Source: Corynebacterium tuberculostearicum (GTDB taxonomy: Bacteria; Actinomycetota; Actinomycetes; Mycobacteriales; Mycobacteriaceae). Taken from it: a DNA stretch of 64,000 nt. The translations under genes and the position numbers were made by a program. The DNA lies in assembly GCF_016127015.1 (NCBI RefSeq), contig NZ_CP065972.1, forward strand, positions 1,116,001 to 1,180,000, read 5' to 3'. Each line of letters opens with the position of its first letter. Position 1 is the first letter of the stretch. Positions 7,437 through 17,437 of this stretch are shown here, piece after piece. The notes below the pieces were generated by a model. It did not search any database. It was not told the origin of the DNA and was given only the letters and a program-made list of their open reading frames with translations.

Positions 7437-9362
7437 TTAGCTCTCTTCTCCTCGCGCGTTGGCATCAGCAGTGAGGTTTTCTAGCCACTCGCTTATCGAC
7501 GCCGCCATAAGCTCCGGCGTCAACCCGAACTCTTCCAAAACCTCGCCGCGGGAGCCGTGCTTTGGGAAGTAACCTGGGACGCCGAGTCGGCGCACAGGAG
7601 TATCGACCTCGGCTGCGCTGAGGGCCTCCGAAATCATGGAGCCAATACCGCCGCGTACAAGGCCGTCTTCTGCAGTAACCACCAAGTCATGGTCAGCGGC
7701 GAGAGCCACCACAGAGCTTGCCACCGGCGCTACCCAACGCGGGTCAACAACGGTAACGTTCACGCCCTGCTCGCCGAGCAGCTTTGCAGCCTCGATGCTG
7801 CGAGCGGACATAGCGCCGATGGACACGATGAGTACCTCAGGGGTGTCCTCGCCGGCATCGGCTTCGCCATAGTGCAGGATGTCTACACCATCGCCCAACG
7901 TATCCACCGCTTCCATATCCGGCAGCAGGTTGCCCTTAGGGAAGCGGACCACGGACGGGCCAGATTCAATCTCTAGCGACTCCCGGAAGAGCTCCCGCAG
8001 GCGCGCGCCATCGCGCGGGGCGGCAATATGCATTCCTGGCACGATGCTCATGAGCGCCATATCCCACACGCCATTGTGCGAAGCGCCATCGGAACCGGTA
8101 ACTCCGGAGCGGTCAAGCACGATGGTTACCGGCAGCTTGAGCAGCGCAATATCCATAATGATCTGATCCACGGCGCGATTTAAGAAGGTGGAATATACCG
8201 CCACTACGGGGTGCATTCCGCCAAGCGCCAAACCAGAGGCAGAGGTCATTGCGTGCTGCTCAGCAATTCCCACATCAAAGAATCGCTCTGGGAAGCGCTC
8301 TTGGAAGGGAGCGAGCCCAGTAGGACCGGCCATGGCAGCGGTAATGGCCACGATGTCATCGCGCTTTTCGGCAGCGGCCACTAGCTCTTCGGAAAAGGCA
8401 GCCGTCCAACCAGGTTGCTTGGTGCCCTTAGCCACGCCGGTGACCGGATCGATAGCACCGGTGGAGTGCATCTGGTCCTTCGGCTCATTGACAGCCGGGG
8501 CAAAACCGTGGCCCTTTTCTGTTACCACGTGCACGATGATGGGCCCGTCATAATCGCGGGCATAAGTCAGGGCATGTACCAAGCTATCGATATCGTGGCC
8601 ATTGATGGGGCCGATGTACTTCATGCCCAGTTCCGGGAACATCTCGGTAGGCAAGACGGTGGACTTGACGCCTTCCTTCATGGCGTGCAAAGCATCAAAG
8701 GCACGCTCGCCTACCCATCCCATTTGCTTCAGGCGGCGCTTACCCTGTTCCATGAGCTCGTCATAACCGTGCTGAGAGCGGATGCGGCCGAGGTTTTCGG
8801 AAATGCCACCGATGGTGGGCGAATAGCTACGGCCGTTGTCATTGACCACGATAACCGCATTGCGGTCCTTGTCCTCAGAGATATTGTTTAACGCCTCCCA
8901 GCACATGCCGCCGGTGAGGGCGCCATCGCCGACAACACCGATGACATTGCGGTGACCGTCGCCGCGAATCTTGAAGGCCTTAGACAAGCCATCAACCGTA
9001 GACAGCGACGCCGAAGCGTGGGAGGACTCGGTCCAGTCATGCTCGGACTCGCCGCGGTCCGTATACCCCGAAAGGCCGTCCTTTTGCCGCAAGGTATCGA
9101 ATTGATCCGTGCGCCCAGTCAGCATCTTATGCACATAGGACTGGTGCGAAGTGTCAAAAATAATGGGCTCACGCGGAGAGTCAAATACACGGTGCAACGC
9201 AATGGTCAATTCCACCACGCCCAAGTTAGGCCCCAGATGTCCGCCCGTGACGGAGACCTTGTCAATGAGGCGCTGCCTAATCTCTGCCGCCAGCTCCTCA
9301 AGCTTGTCTGCAGACAGCACCTTGAGGTCCTGCGGCGAGTTAATGGTATCCAAGATAGTCAT
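7437..9362 (-). CDS. dxs: 1-deoxy-D-xylulose-5-phosphate synthase
   Basis: 641 residues, the usual Dxs length. It joins pyruvate and glyceraldehyde 3-phosphate with TPP, the first step of the non-mevalonate isoprenoid pathway. Seen: the N-terminal SGGHLGP-like motif ([16 protein letters not shown]), the TPP motif [16 protein letters not shown], the transketolase-like AEQHA motif and the C-terminal [15 protein letters not shown] block. ATG 9362 begins MTILDTI; AAGGAG lies 14 bases upstream. Paired convergently with rnd as in mycobacteria. Confidence 0.96.
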   Translation of the reverse strand: MTILDTINSPQDLKVLSADKLEELAAEIRQRLIDKVSVTGGHLGPNLGVVELTIALHRVFDSPREPIIFDTSHQSYVHKMLTGRTDQFDTLRQKDGLSGYTDRGESEHDWTESSHASASLSTVDGLSKAFKIRGDGHRNVIGVVGDGALTGGMCWEALNNISEDKDRNAVIVVNDNGRSYSPTIGGISENLGRIRSQHGYDELMEQGKRRLKQMGWVGERAFDALHAMKEGVKSTVLPTEMFPELGMKYIGPINGHDIDSLVHALTYARDYDGPIIVHVVTEKGHGFAPAVNEPKDQMHSTGAIDPVTGVAKGTKQPGWTAAFSEELVAAAEKRDDIVAITAAMAGPTGLAPFQERFPERFFDVGIAEQHAMTSASGLALGGMHPVVAVYSTFLNRAVDQIIMDIALLKLPVTIVLDRSGVTGSDGASHNGVWDMALMSIVPGMHIAAPRDGARLRELFRESLEIESGPSVVRFPKGNLLPDMEAVDTLGDGVDILHYGEADAGEDTPEVLIVSIGAMSARSIEAAKLLGEQGVNVTVVDPRWVAPVASSVVALAADHDLVVTAEDGLVRGGIGSMISEALSAAEVDTPVRRLGVPGYFPKHGSRGEVLEEFGLTPELMAASISEWLENLTADANARGEES

Positions 9363-9429
9363 GGAGCGGCCTTCAACTCCTTCTGTGCTTAGTTCTTCTT
9401 TTCTACCGTACCCGCGGCGGGCGGTGAAT

Positions 9430-9435
9430 ATTATA
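9430..9435 (-). promoter_or_regulatory. Candidate -10 of dxs
   Basis: TATAAT on the minus strand, about 68 bases upstream of the dxs start. No convincing -35 element is visible at 17 bases. A GCGGCA/TGCCGC hairpin lies between it and the upstream methyltransferase gene. Confidence 0.4.
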
Positions 9436-9500
9436 TCGGTCAATGTTCCGAGAACGGCGCGGCAACGTGCCGCACCCCGCCTCGGAGCCATAAAAGCTCA

Positions 9501-10724
9501 TTAGGCAGGGGTAATGAGCGCAATCGTTTCAAAGTGGTGCGTTCCGGGGAACGCGTTAATCAGCGCCATCTTTTCTATTCCGTATCCGTGCTGGTTCCAG
9601 TATCCCAAGTCGCGCGCGAAGGTGGCGGGGTCACATCCCACGTGAACGACCGTCTGGGGTGCAGCGGCCGCCACGGAACGAATCACATCCTCCCCTGCTC
9701 CGGTGCGCGGCGGATCAAGGACTACAGCGCCAGGCTTGGAAAGCTGGGCGGCGACTTGCTCGACCTTCGCGGACTTTACTTCCACATCGCAGTCCGCAAG
9801 GGCGGCCTGTTCCCCGGCCGTAGCCGCCAGCGAGTAATCCACGGAGATAACCTTGCCCTGCACGGCATGGGCCAGTGCGGGAACAAATAGGCCAACGCCA
9901 CCGTAGAGATCCCAGGCGGTGTGCTCTTGGTACTCGCGCTCCCCGAGCCACTCCGCTATTAATTCGGTATACGCCGCCGGTGCCTGGCTGTGGGCCTGCC
10001 AAAAGGCCGTAGCAGGAAAGCTAAACGTCCGCCCGTCGACATGCTCGTGCACCTTGCCGCTGCCTTCTACCACCTCACGGATGGTCTCCACGCGGCGCCC
10101 GCGTGGGGCCTTGCGGGTTTCTACCACGTGGCGGTTGCCCTCGCCATCGAGAACGGCGATGACCTCAGCACCTGGGGTAAACCGGCGCGCACCTTCTCCA
10201 ACGAGCCCGTCTGCCAATCCCGGAGCCAGCTGTGTACAGGCAGCGCCCGTAACAAGCTCATTGGACCGACGCTGACGGGTTCCGGCGCGCCCTTGCTTGT
10301 CGACGCCCCACCTCACCCGCGTGCGCCATCCCCGAACCGGCTCTAGGGTGTGCTGCTCAATGTTCAGTTCCTCGCCAGTGACAACGCCGGTGCGGCGCAG
10401 CTGCTCCGACAAGATCTCTGCCTTGATTCCGGTTTCGGCCGCGGGATCCAGCTCGGCGAAATCACAGCAGCCAGCTCCTTGCGCGGCCGCAGGACAAGAC
10501 GAGGGAACGCGCAACGCCCCAGGGCTTAGTACGCTTTCCAGCTCTGCCTTAATGAACGACTTCTTTACACGGCCGGCCGTAGCTTTTACAACGTCGCCGG
10601 GAAAAGCGCGAGGAACGAATACCACTCGCCCATCCGACGCCTGGCCAATTCCTTCCCCGCCGTGCGCCATGCGGTCAATGGTGACCTCAAGACTATCGCC
10701 ACGGCTCATCGTTGATTCAGTCAT
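9501..10724 (-). CDS. Class I SAM-dependent RNA (uracil-5) methyltransferase, TrmA/RumA type, with TRAM domain
   Basis: 407 residues. An N-terminal TRAM domain (about 10-65) is followed by a Cys-rich insert, SSCPAAAQGAGCCDF, that may hold an iron-sulfur cluster as in RlmD-type enzymes. The Rossmann methyltransferase domain carries DLYGGVGLF (SAM binding), DPPRTGAGEDV and the catalytic-cysteine motif HVGCDPATFARD. It probably makes 5-methyluridine in rRNA or tRNA; the exact site is not predictable. ATG 10724 overlaps the end of the upstream DUF3159 gene (shared ATGAC). A CGTCGNCAAGC copy lies inside the gene. Confidence 0.88.
   Translation of the reverse strand: MTESTMSRGDSLEVTIDRMAHGGEGIGQASDGRVVFVPRAFPGDVVKATAGRVKKSFIKAELESVLSPGALRVPSSCPAAAQGAGCCDFAELDPAAETGIKAEILSEQLRRTGVVTGEELNIEQHTLEPVRGWRTRVRWGVDKQGRAGTRQRRSNELVTGAACTQLAPGLADGLVGEGARRFTPGAEVIAVLDGEGNRHVVETRKAPRGRRVETIREVVEGSGKVHEHVDGRTFSFPATAFWQAHSQAPAAYTELIAEWLGEREYQEHTAWDLYGGVGLFVPALAHAVQGKVISVDYSLAATAGEQAALADCDVEVKSAKVEQVAAQLSKPGAVVLDPPRTGAGEDVIRSVAAAAPQTVVHVGCDPATFARDLGYWNQHGYGIEKMALINAFPGTHHFETIALITPA
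10295..10305 (-). repeat. CGTCGNCAAGC motif, copy 2 (N = A)
   Basis: In the RNA methyltransferase gene on its coding strand, where it encodes Val-Asp-Lys in the Gly-Val-Asp-Lys-Gln frame. Confidence 0.55.
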
Positions 10725-11439
10725 TTTCTGCCTCAGACTTTTGTTCTTGTTCTGCGTTAGTGTGCTCACCTGTGCCCGCCGCTGCGTCAACGGCTGCATC
10801 CGCGCGGCGCACCATCCACACGGTCAGCGCCGTAACTAGAAGCGTCAATGGCCATCCCATCAGGATTCGGGTCACCCCTAAGGCAGTGGTTGCATCCGCA
10901 TCATAAATGGCGCGCTGAACAACAAAGCGGGCCAGGAAGATGACCGCCCACCCACCAGTAGCGATGGCATAAGCCCGGCGCGCCTCTGGAACCTTTTGCC
11001 ACTGCATTTCCTCGCCATTGATCCCCTTCCAGATGACACCCACAGCGGGCCACCGAAAAAGGATTGATAGTACCGCGGCAATGCACAGCGCCAACGACAT
11101 CCAGATGCCGTACAAGAAATACCCCTTTGCATCACCGGTAAACCAGGCGATGGCTGCGCAAAGAGCCACTCCCAGCAGACCCGATATGGCTGGCTGCAGG
11201 GTCTCTTTACGGATTACCCTCCAAAGTGCAATAACAACGGCCACGCCGAGCGCCGCCGCTAAGGCTGGCCCCAGCCCAAAGAAGTTATTGACAGGAATCA
11301 GCACAATGACCGGCAAGGTCGCCGAGATGAGCCCTGACAAGCCTCCCATTTGCTCCAGCAGGGTGGGTTCGGCAGCAGACTCCTCAGAGTCCAGGTTCTT
11401 AGCGTCCGGGGAAGGTTGCGGCGAGGAAGAATGTGTCAC
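10717..11439 (-). CDS. DUF3159 membrane protein
   Basis: 240 residues with about six TM helices starting near residue 33 and a short charged C-terminus (EQEQKSEAEND). It matches the actinobacterial DUF3159 family, which follows dut and DUF3710 in the same order in mycobacteria. Function unknown. GTG start at 11439, without a clear ribosome binding site. It lies 17 bases after DUF3710 and overlaps the RNA methyltransferase start, so dut-DUF3710-DUF3159-methyltransferase looks like one operon. Confidence 0.82.
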   Translation of the reverse strand: MTHSSSPQPSPDAKNLDSEESAAEPTLLEQMGGLSGLISATLPVIVLIPVNNFFGLGPALAAALGVAVVIALWRVIRKETLQPAISGLLGVALCAAIAWFTGDAKGYFLYGIWMSLALCIAAVLSILFRWPAVGVIWKGINGEEMQWQKVPEARRAYAIATGGWAVIFLARFVVQRAIYDADATTALGVTRILMGWPLTLLVTALTVWMVRRADAAVDAAAGTGEHTNAEQEQKSEAEND

Positions 11440-11456
11440 GTGGTTTACTGCTTTGC

Positions 11457-12404
11457 CTAGTTCTTGGAATTAGGTGCAGAGCCCTCATCGGGATTCTGCG
11501 GGGACGATCCATTCTCACCCTGTTGTGGGGTACCGCCCAAATCGCGCAAGTGTTGCTCCGCCTCTGCTTCTGCCGCAGGGTCGGGGCCGCCCCCGCCGTT
11601 TTCTGGGTGGTGTTGAGCATTAGCGGCTGCCCGCTGTTCTTGCTGGCGCTGGTCCATTGCCTGCTTGACCTGCTCTACGAGCTGCTCGGGCATGATGACC
11701 GGCAAAGCATTTCCCGCCAGGATGGGGTCTTCCCCGCGGTAGACGAAGGTACGGGCAGCAACCTCGCGGGCCATGTCTGCTAGGTCTGCTTCCATACCGG
11801 CCGGCGCGGCCAGGGTCATGCGCAGCATCCAGCGCGGACCATCTGCGCCGATAACGCGGACCTGACCGTTGTCGTTCTTGCCCACGACCTCAGCACCCCA
11901 AGGGCCTGGCTCGGTAGTAACGGTAAGTCCGTCGCGGCTCATGCCCTCCTTGATTTCCTCCACGGATTCTGCCCACTGGCCCGGCTTACGTGGGGCAGCA
12001 AAGGCTACTGGAGTAATTCGGCCTACCTTGGTCACGATGTGCAGCATTCGCGGGCCTTGTTCGCCCATTTCCACCTGTACCTGGGATTCCTTTGGCAGTG
12101 GGATGCGCAGGGACCCCAGATCTAATACGCCAATGGAAAAGTCGCTGAAATCAAAGGTCTCGATATCGACGGAGTCGCCATCAAAGGGGCCGGTCTGGCC
12201 ATTGATGGCATCATGGGCGAATTCGCGGGGTTCATTGCCAGAAGCCGCTGCGGCATCTGCTGCGGTGTCGCCTACTGGAGCATAGGTCTCCTGCGCCTCC
12301 GCATCCGCGGACGTGGGGTCCGCCGACTTTTCGCTTTGTACTGCAGGCTTTTCCTGAGCCTTCTTTTCTTCGTCGTTCTTCTTGCCAAAGGGCCAGATTC
12401 CCAT
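11457..12404 (-). CDS. DUF3710 protein
   Basis: 315 residues, soluble and acidic. A low-complexity charged N-terminus (KKNDEEKKAQEKPA) is followed by the DUF3710 core (about 75-245), including GPFD, RIPLPKESQVQVEM and FAAPRKPGQWAESVEEIK, and a disordered Gln/Pro-rich tail. Function unknown; conserved downstream of dut in Actinobacteria. ATG 12404 with AAAGGAC ten bases upstream. Confidence 0.85.
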   Translation of the reverse strand: MGIWPFGKKNDEEKKAQEKPAVQSEKSADPTSADAEAQETYAPVGDTAADAAAASGNEPREFAHDAINGQTGPFDGDSVDIETFDFSDFSIGVLDLGSLRIPLPKESQVQVEMGEQGPRMLHIVTKVGRITPVAFAAPRKPGQWAESVEEIKEGMSRDGLTVTTEPGPWGAEVVGKNDNGQVRVIGADGPRWMLRMTLAAPAGMEADLADMAREVAARTFVYRGEDPILAGNALPVIMPEQLVEQVKQAMDQRQQEQRAAANAQHHPENGGGGPDPAAEAEAEQHLRDLGGTPQQGENGSSPQNPDEGSAPNSKN

Positions 12405-12452
12405 GGGTGCTACGTCCTTTCTAAAAGTTTCGTTGAGTCTCTACTGCTTGAA

Positions 12453-12926
12453 CTACGCACCGGTAGAGCCATAGCCGCCGGCTCCGCGGACGGTGTCATC
12501 CAATTCTGCAACCTCAGCAAACCCCACCAGCTCTACGCGTTGGACCACGAGCTGAGCGATGCGCATTCCGCGTTCGATCTCAATGGGAGTGTGCCGGTCG
12601 TGGTTGATGAGGCAGACCTTGATCTCCCCGCGGTAATCAGCATCCACCGTGCCCGGGGTATTGACAACGGAAAGCCCTTGCTTGGCGGCTAGTCCGGAGC
12701 GCGGGTGAATTAAACCGACCGTTCCTAGTGGCAGCGCAATGGCAATCCCGGTGCCGACGAGGGCGCGCTCGCCGGGTTGCAGGGTAAGAGCTTCAGCTGC
12801 ATAGAGGTCCGCACCGGCGTCGCCACGGTGGGCGCGGTGCGGCAACGGAAGCTCCTTATCTAGGCGCTTGACTTTAACGTCCCCAAAGGGGCTTTCTGGT
12901 TGAGAATGCGGAATCGAGTCAGTCAC
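12453..12926 (-). CDS. dut: Deoxyuridine 5'-triphosphate nucleotidohydrolase (dUTPase)
   Basis: 157 residues, trimeric dUTPase type. It hydrolyses dUTP to dUMP, keeping uracil out of DNA and feeding dTMP synthesis. All five family motifs are visible: [38 protein letters not shown] and the C-terminal [10 protein letters not shown] arm that closes over the nucleotide. GTG 12926 gives VTDSIPH; GGCCAGG precedes it. It is divergent from the DUF3093 gene across 64 bases, the conserved arrangement. Confidence 0.95.
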   Translation of the reverse strand: MTDSIPHSQPESPFGDVKVKRLDKELPLPHRAHRGDAGADLYAAEALTLQPGERALVGTGIAIALPLGTVGLIHPRSGLAAKQGLSVVNTPGTVDADYRGEIKVCLINHDRHTPIEIERGMRIAQLVVQRVELVGFAEVAELDDTVRGAGGYGSTGA

Positions 12927-12976
12927 CTGGCCAATCCTACCTGCCTTGGGAGGTTCATTCTGCGGCGCGTGTGGTC

Positions 12977-12982
12977 TAGACT
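12977..12982 (+). promoter_or_regulatory. -10 element of the DUF3093 gene
   Basis: TAGACT lies 8 bases before GTG 12991, inside a small palindrome TCTAG/CTAGA. Probably a leaderless promoter. Confidence 0.45.
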
Positions 12983-12990
12983 GACTAGAC

Positions 12991-13527
12991 GTGTCTGATA
13001 CATCTGCTACTTCCGCAACTCCGGCACCGTCAAGCGCCGCTTCGGCACAGGGCACGGTGGCTCCTCAGGTGCTCTACCGCGAACGCCAATGGGTCCCTTG
13101 GTATTTTTGGCTTTTTGCAGCCGCCATCGTGGGGCTTACTTCCGCTACCGCTGGCCTTAACCGCTCCATGTGGTGGACCATTATTCCCGCGATCTTCCTT
13201 GGTGCTATCGCCGTATGGGTGCTTATTACCTGGTCCAATACAGTCATCAAGGTAGAGCGTGACCCGGATGGAACGCGTTGGCTCACGGTCAAAGATGCCC
13301 AATTGCCTAACGACGTCGTGTCGCGGTCTATCACCGTTCCTAAATCTGCGCGGCGCAATGCGCTGGGTCCGCAGTTCGATCCCGCAGCGTTTTTGGTTTC
13401 CCACGCTTGGGTGGATGAGCACGCCATGATGGTGCTCGATGATCCAGAAGATGATACTCCTTATTGGCTCATCGCCTCGAAGGATCCGGAGGCTTTGCTC
13501 CACGCTTTCGTTCCGGAACAGCACTAA
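12991..13527 (+). CDS. DUF3093 membrane protein
   Basis: 178 residues. A short polar N-terminus leads into [20 protein letters not shown], two adjacent TM helices (about 40-95) and a soluble C-terminal domain with the conserved [33 protein letters not shown] block. This matches the actinobacterial DUF3093 family, found next to dut. Function unknown. GTG start directly downstream of a TAGACT -10. It faces DUF4193 across a strong bidirectional terminator. Confidence 0.85.
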   Translation: MSDTSATSATPAPSSAASAQGTVAPQVLYRERQWVPWYFWLFAAAIVGLTSATAGLNRSMWWTIIPAIFLGAIAVWVLITWSNTVIKVERDPDGTRWLTVKDAQLPNDVVSRSITVPKSARRNALGPQFDPAAFLVSHAWVDEHAMMVLDDPEDDTPYWLIASKDPEALLHAFVPEQH

Positions 13528-13574
13528 TCTTTATTGACTTCGCACGCCACAGAAAATGTGGTGGCTGCTACAAC

Positions 13575-13618
13575 AAACCCCGCACCCGGCAGGTTTAAAG
13601 TTGCCGAGTGCGGGGTTT
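13575..13618. terminator. Bidirectional terminator between DUF3093 and DUF4193
   Basis: AAACCCCGCAC (13575-13585) pairs perfectly with GTGCGGGGTTT (13608-13618), with an inner CGGCA/TGCCG stem. A-rich and T-rich flanks occur on both sides. Confidence 0.8.
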
Positions 13619-13638
13619 CGTTTCTGCTGAGTATTCCT

Positions 13639-13929
13639 TTAGGCGCAATCCTTGCAGATTGGTTGGCCGTCCTCTTCGTGGGAGTAACGCTTATTTGACT
13701 GCACTAGGAAACACGAACCGCAGGTAAACTCATTTTCCTGACGTGGAACTACCTCAACATTAAGCTCCTCGCCCGTGAGGTCTACTGATGGCGGCTGGAA
13801 GGCTTCGACGATTTCTCCGTCATCGTCCATGCCGTTGTTATCGCTTTCAGCGGCTTTGAGTCCTTCTAGGGAGTCAGTTTCGAGTTCATCTTCCGCGCGC
13901 CGGCGCGGTGCGTCATAATCGGTGGCCAT
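13639..13929 (-). CDS. DUF4193 zinc-ribbon-like small protein
   Basis: 96 residues, strongly acidic in the first 65. The C-terminus holds CGSCFLV...CKDCA (two CxxC pairs), a probable zinc ribbon. This is the actinobacterial DUF4193 family, conserved near sigA and often highly expressed; its role is unknown, and a nucleic-acid or RNA-polymerase partner is only a guess. ATG 13929 with AGGGG upstream. Confidence 0.85.
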   Translation of the reverse strand: MATDYDAPRRRAEDELETDSLEGLKAAESDNNGMDDDGEIVEAFQPPSVDLTGEELNVEVVPRQENEFTCGSCFLVQSNKRYSHEEDGQPICKDCA

Positions 13930-14041
13930 AATGCACGCCCCTAATGGTCAAGTTGCTTTAAGGAATGGGTATTTATCGATCGCGCATAGTAAAGCACAAA
14001 TGGCTCGATGTCATCTCACCGCTCGCCGGCGTGGGAAACTA

Positions 14042-14893
14042 TTACCCCCGCAGCACGTCCGTGGCCCTGTGCGCTGCTAAAAGCTTTTCGAATGCGGGGG
14101 CCAAATCTGCCCCCGCGGCCCAGGTAAGTTCACCGTCAGCGGAGCCTTTATCAAAGCTTGGATGGCGCACCACCGCACCTGCCTCGCGAGCAATGATTGC
14201 CCCAGCAGCGAAATCCCACGCATTGATGCCGTGCTCAAAGTAGGCATCAACGGTTCCCTCTGCCACCCTGCATAGGTCGAGCGCGGCAGCGCCGATGCGG
14301 CGAATATCACGCACATTAGGCAGGAGCTTGGTAAGGAGCTCGGCTTGGGCTGCTCGCCGGTCAGCTTCGTAGCCAAAGCCGGTGGCTACCAAGGCCAACG
14401 CAGGATCTTGTGTCTGGCCACACCGCAGTGCGTGCTCAATTCCGTCTGGGCCGGTGACCGTGGCACCTCGGCCGGCTGCGGCCGCATAGGTGCGCCCGCG
14501 CGCCACGTTGACCACCGCGCCAGCTACGAGGTGCCCTTGGTATTCTGCACCAATGGATACGGCGTAGTCCGGCACCCCGTAGAGGAAATTCACGGTGCCG
14601 TCAATCGGATCGACAATCCAGGTAACACCACTCGTCGATTCCACATTGGCGCCTTCTTCGCCAAAGATTCCGTCCCCGGGGCGTTGGGTGCGGATGGTGG
14701 TGGCAATGAACTCCTCTGTCGCGGTATCGACCTCCGTTACTGGATCTACGTCGCTGGACTTGGTGTGAGTATGCGCCGCGATGCCGTCGCCTGCTACGAG
14801 TTCTGCGCGCCGCGCAGTAATTAATTCCGCAGCCCGCGTGGCGGTAGAAACGGCAAAATCCCGCAAGTGGAGAAAATCGATCTGCTCAGTCAT
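14042..14893 (-). CDS. suhB: Inositol-1-monophosphatase family phosphatase (SuhB)
   Basis: 283 residues. Hydrolyses myo-inositol phosphate, feeding phosphatidylinositol, PIM and mycothiol synthesis in this group. Motifs: [10 protein letters not shown] (metal-binding Glu), [12 protein letters not shown] (DPIDGT) and [17 protein letters not shown]. Conserved position between DUF4193 and ppgK. ATG 14893 is 34 bases from the divergent ppgK start, so both promoters are packed into that gap. Confidence 0.9.
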   Translation of the reverse strand: MTEQIDFLHLRDFAVSTATRAAELITARRAELVAGDGIAAHTHTKSSDVDPVTEVDTATEEFIATTIRTQRPGDGIFGEEGANVESTSGVTWIVDPIDGTVNFLYGVPDYAVSIGAEYQGHLVAGAVVNVARGRTYAAAAGRGATVTGPDGIEHALRCGQTQDPALALVATGFGYEADRRAAQAELLTKLLPNVRDIRRIGAAALDLCRVAEGTVDAYFEHGINAWDFAAGAIIAREAGAVVRHPSFDKGSADGELTWAAGADLAPAFEKLLAAHRATDVLRG

Positions 14894-14914
14894 GCCAACT
14901 ATTGTGCCTTCTTC

Positions 14915-14920
14915 TAGACT
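14915..14920 (+). promoter_or_regulatory. -10 element of ppgK
   Basis: TAGACT lies 7 bases before ATG 14928, inside the 34-base suhB/ppgK gap. A leaderless transcript is likely. Confidence 0.45.
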
Positions 14921-14927
14921 ATCGGGC

Positions 14928-15686
14928 ATGACTACTCTTTCTGGCCATTCCTTCGGCATCGATATCGGCGGCTCCGGCATTAAAGGCGCTGAGGTGGACC
15001 TTGCCACCGGCGAATTCGTAGGTGAACGCATGAAGATCGCCACCCCACAGCCATCTACGCCGCACGATGTTGCCAAGGTGGTAGCCCACATCGTGCAGGA
15101 AAAGAAGTGGGACGGCCCCGTTGGCATCACCCTGCCTTCCGTGGTTCGCAACCAAGAAGTCGAGACTGCGGCAAATATTTCCAAGGACTGGATTGGGGTC
15201 AACGCCACAGAACTCTTTGCGGACTACCTCGATGCAGATTTTGTCGTGCTTAACGACGCCGACGCGGCGGGACTAGCCGAGGTCGCCTACGGAAAGGACA
15301 TCGCCAAGCAGGGCTCCGTAATCTTCCTAACCCTGGGCACCGGTATTGGGTCGGCCTTCTTCCTGGACGGCCAGTTGTTCCCTAATACCGAACTGGGACA
15401 CCTCACGGTGGGCGATGACGAGGCTGAGAAGATTGCGTCCTCGGCCGTAAAGGAACGCGAGGGACTCAAGTACAAGCAGTGGACTAAACGGCTCAACAAG
15501 GTCCTCGCGGAATATGAAAAGCTCTTTAACCCGCAGGCCTTCCTCATCGGGGGTGGGATTTCCCGCAAGTTTGAAAAATGGGGCCCACACCTTGATATTG
15601 AAACCCCCGTCATGCCTGCACAACTGCGCAATCGCGCAGGAATTGTCGGAGCTGCAATGGCGGCGGTAGATGGTTTGAAACCGTAA
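14928..15686 (+). CDS. ppgK: Polyphosphate glucokinase
   Basis: 252 residues. Phosphorylates glucose using polyphosphate or ATP. ROK-type N-terminal phosphate loop [15 protein letters not shown] (about 8-22), catalytic [24 protein letters not shown] and the lysine-rich [15 protein letters not shown] region thought to contact polyphosphate. It lies upstream of sigA as in mycobacteria. ATG 14928 fits a leaderless message. Confidence 0.93.
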   Translation: MTTLSGHSFGIDIGGSGIKGAEVDLATGEFVGERMKIATPQPSTPHDVAKVVAHIVQEKKWDGPVGITLPSVVRNQEVETAANISKDWIGVNATELFADYLDADFVVLNDADAAGLAEVAYGKDIAKQGSVIFLTLGTGIGSAFFLDGQLFPNTELGHLTVGDDEAEKIASSAVKEREGLKYKQWTKRLNKVLAEYEKLFNPQAFLIGGGISRKFEKWGPHLDIETPVMPAQLRNRAGIVGAAMAAVDGLKP

Positions 15687-15737
15687 TATTTACGCACTGC
15701 AGGTGACCCTATCCACCGGCAGATTGGAAAGATCCTC

Positions 15738-15743
15738 TATACT
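15738..15743 (+). promoter_or_regulatory. Candidate -10 of sigA
   Basis: TATACT, giving a 5' leader of about 135 bases. A small hairpin, TGGCC/GGCCA, lies in that leader at about 15784-15799. The -35 is not clear. Confidence 0.4.
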
Positions 15744-15886
15744 GGGCGGTCGATCCTAAGTTAAATAGCTCTAGGGCGTGTCTGGCCTGCATAAGGCCAC
15801 AACGCGCTAACATCACACTGATGCACGAGCGCCCGACAAGGGCGCACAGAGCTGTTTCAATCAAGAAGTTAGTCGAAAGGGCGTAC

Positions 15887-17344
15887 GTGGCAGCCACTGA
15901 ATCTTCAGACCAGGCACTCGGCGAGGGCGAAAACGCCGCTGAGGCATCTACTCCTGCAAAGAAGACCGCCAAGAAGACGGCAAAGAAAACCGCGAAAAAG
16001 ACGGCTAAGAAGACGGCCAAAAAGACCGCTAAGAAAACAGCCAAGAAGACTGCGAAGAAGACTGCCAAAAAGTCGGCCAAGAAGACCACTAAGAAGTCTG
16101 CCAAAAAGGCCACTAAGAAGACGGTCCGCAAATCCGCGGCAAAGAAGCAGGAATCCCCAGCCGAGTCCGAAAAGCAGGCACAGCCGGAAGCAGAAGAGGA
16201 GCTCGAGGAGGACGAGCACGACGAAGACGTCGACTTCGATCCCACCAATGCGGACATCGAAGACGATGATGACTTCGACGCCGGCGAAGACCTCGAAGAG
16301 GACTTGGACGACGACGATGAGGAAGAAGAGGAAGACTCCTCTTCCGTCTGGGACGAGGAAGAATCCGCTGCGCTGCGCCAGGCACGCAAGGATGCGCAGT
16401 TAACCGCCTCTGCTGACTCCGTTCGTGCCTACCTCAAGCAGATTGGTAAGGTCGCCCTGCTCAACGCCGAGCAAGAGGTTTCCCTAGCCAAGCGCATCGA
16501 GGCTGGCCTGTACGCACAGCACCGCATGGATGAGATGGAAAAAGCCCGCGCCGAAGGCGATAAGGCTGCCAAGCTCTCCCCCATGGAAAAGCGCGACCTG
16601 CGCAGCATCGCCCGCGATGGCCGCAAGGCCAAAAACCACCTACTGGAGGCCAACCTACGTCTGGTGGTTTCCTTGGCCAAGCGCTACACCGGCCGTGGCA
16701 TGGCTTTCTTGGACCTCATTCAGGAAGGTAACTTGGGCCTTATCCGCGCGGTGGAGAAGTTCGATTACACCAAGGGCTATAAGTTCTCCACTTACGCCAC
16801 CTGGTGGATCCGCCAGGCCATTACTCGCGCCATGGCTGACCAGGCTCGTACCATCCGCATCCCAGTGCACATGGTGGAAGTCATCAACAAGCTGGGCCGC
16901 ATCCAGCGCGAGCTGCTGCAGGACTTGGGCCGTGAGCCTACCCCGCAGGAGCTGGCGAAGGAGATGGATATCACCGAGGAAAAGGTGCTCGAAATCCAGC
17001 AGTACGCCCGCGAGCCCATTTCCTTGGATCAGACCATCGGTGACGAAGGCGATTCCCAATTGGGTGACTTCATCGAGGACTCCGAGGCCGTCATCGCGGT
17101 CGACGCCGTATCCTTCACCTTACTGCAGGATCAGCTCCAAGACGTGCTGACAACGCTCTCCGAGCGTGAAGCCGGCGTGGTTCGCCTCCGCTTTGGCTTG
17201 ACCGACGGCATGCCGCGCACTTTGGACGAGATTGGCCAGGTCTACGGAGTTACCCGCGAGCGCATTCGTCAGATCGAGTCCAAGACGATGTCGAAGCTGC
17301 GCCACCCATCTCGTTCGCAGGTTCTGCGCGATTACCTCGACTAA
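15887..17344 (+). CDS. sigA: Primary RNA polymerase sigma factor SigA
   Basis: 485 residues. A lysine/alanine repeat tail (24-87) and an acidic segment (about 95-165) precede region 1.2 ([20 protein letters not shown]), region 2 with [21 protein letters not shown] (core and -10 binding), region 3 and region 4 with [20 protein letters not shown] (-35 helix-turn-helix). It directs housekeeping transcription. GTG 15887 follows GAAAGG; an in-frame ATG at 15821 is possible but lacks a site. A strong terminator follows. Confidence 0.96.
   Translation: MAATESSDQALGEGENAAEASTPAKKTAKKTAKKTAKKTAKKTAKKTAKKTAKKTAKKTAKKSAKKTTKKSAKKATKKTVRKSAAKKQESPAESEKQAQPEAEEELEEDEHDEDVDFDPTNADIEDDDDFDAGEDLEEDLDDDDEEEEEDSSSVWDEEESAALRQARKDAQLTASADSVRAYLKQIGKVALLNAEQEVSLAKRIEAGLYAQHRMDEMEKARAEGDKAAKLSPMEKRDLRSIARDGRKAKNHLLEANLRLVVSLAKRYTGRGMAFLDLIQEGNLGLIRAVEKFDYTKGYKFSTYATWWIRQAITRAMADQARTIRIPVHMVEVINKLGRIQRELLQDLGREPTPQELAKEMDITEEKVLEIQQYAREPISLDQTIGDEGDSQLGDFIEDSEAVIAVDAVSFTLLQDQLQDVLTTLSEREAGVVRLRFGLTDGMPRTLDEIGQVYGVTRERIRQIESKTMSKLRHPSRSQVLRDYLD
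15956..16147 (+). repeat. Coding tandem repeat: Ala-Lys-Lys-Thr units in SigA
   Basis: Nine consecutive AKKT units, followed by degenerate units (AKKS, TKKS, TVRKS). Codons vary between units (AAG/AAA, ACC/ACG/ACT), so selection is on the peptide. It resembles histone H1-like tails and the repeats of mycobacterial HupB. Confidence 0.9.
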
Positions 17345-17367
17345 TCGCTGCAGCTGCAGGAGCGTAG

Positions 17368-17399
17368 AAAGCCCGCACCAATTTCGGTGCGGGCTTTTT
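17368..17399 (+). terminator. Terminator of sigA
   Basis: GCCCGCACC (17371-17379) pairs with GGTGCGGGC (17386-17394), followed by TTTTT. An upstream AAA would also serve the convergent helicase gene weakly. Confidence 0.88.
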
Positions 17400-17437
17400 G
17401 CGTAACTACTTTCTAGCCACCGTGGGCCGCTCTACCT

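Noticed and set aside
15956..16147. Short tandem repeats resembling a CRISPR or minisatellite
   Set aside because: In frame, protein-coding AKKT units of SigA; no spacers of constant length.
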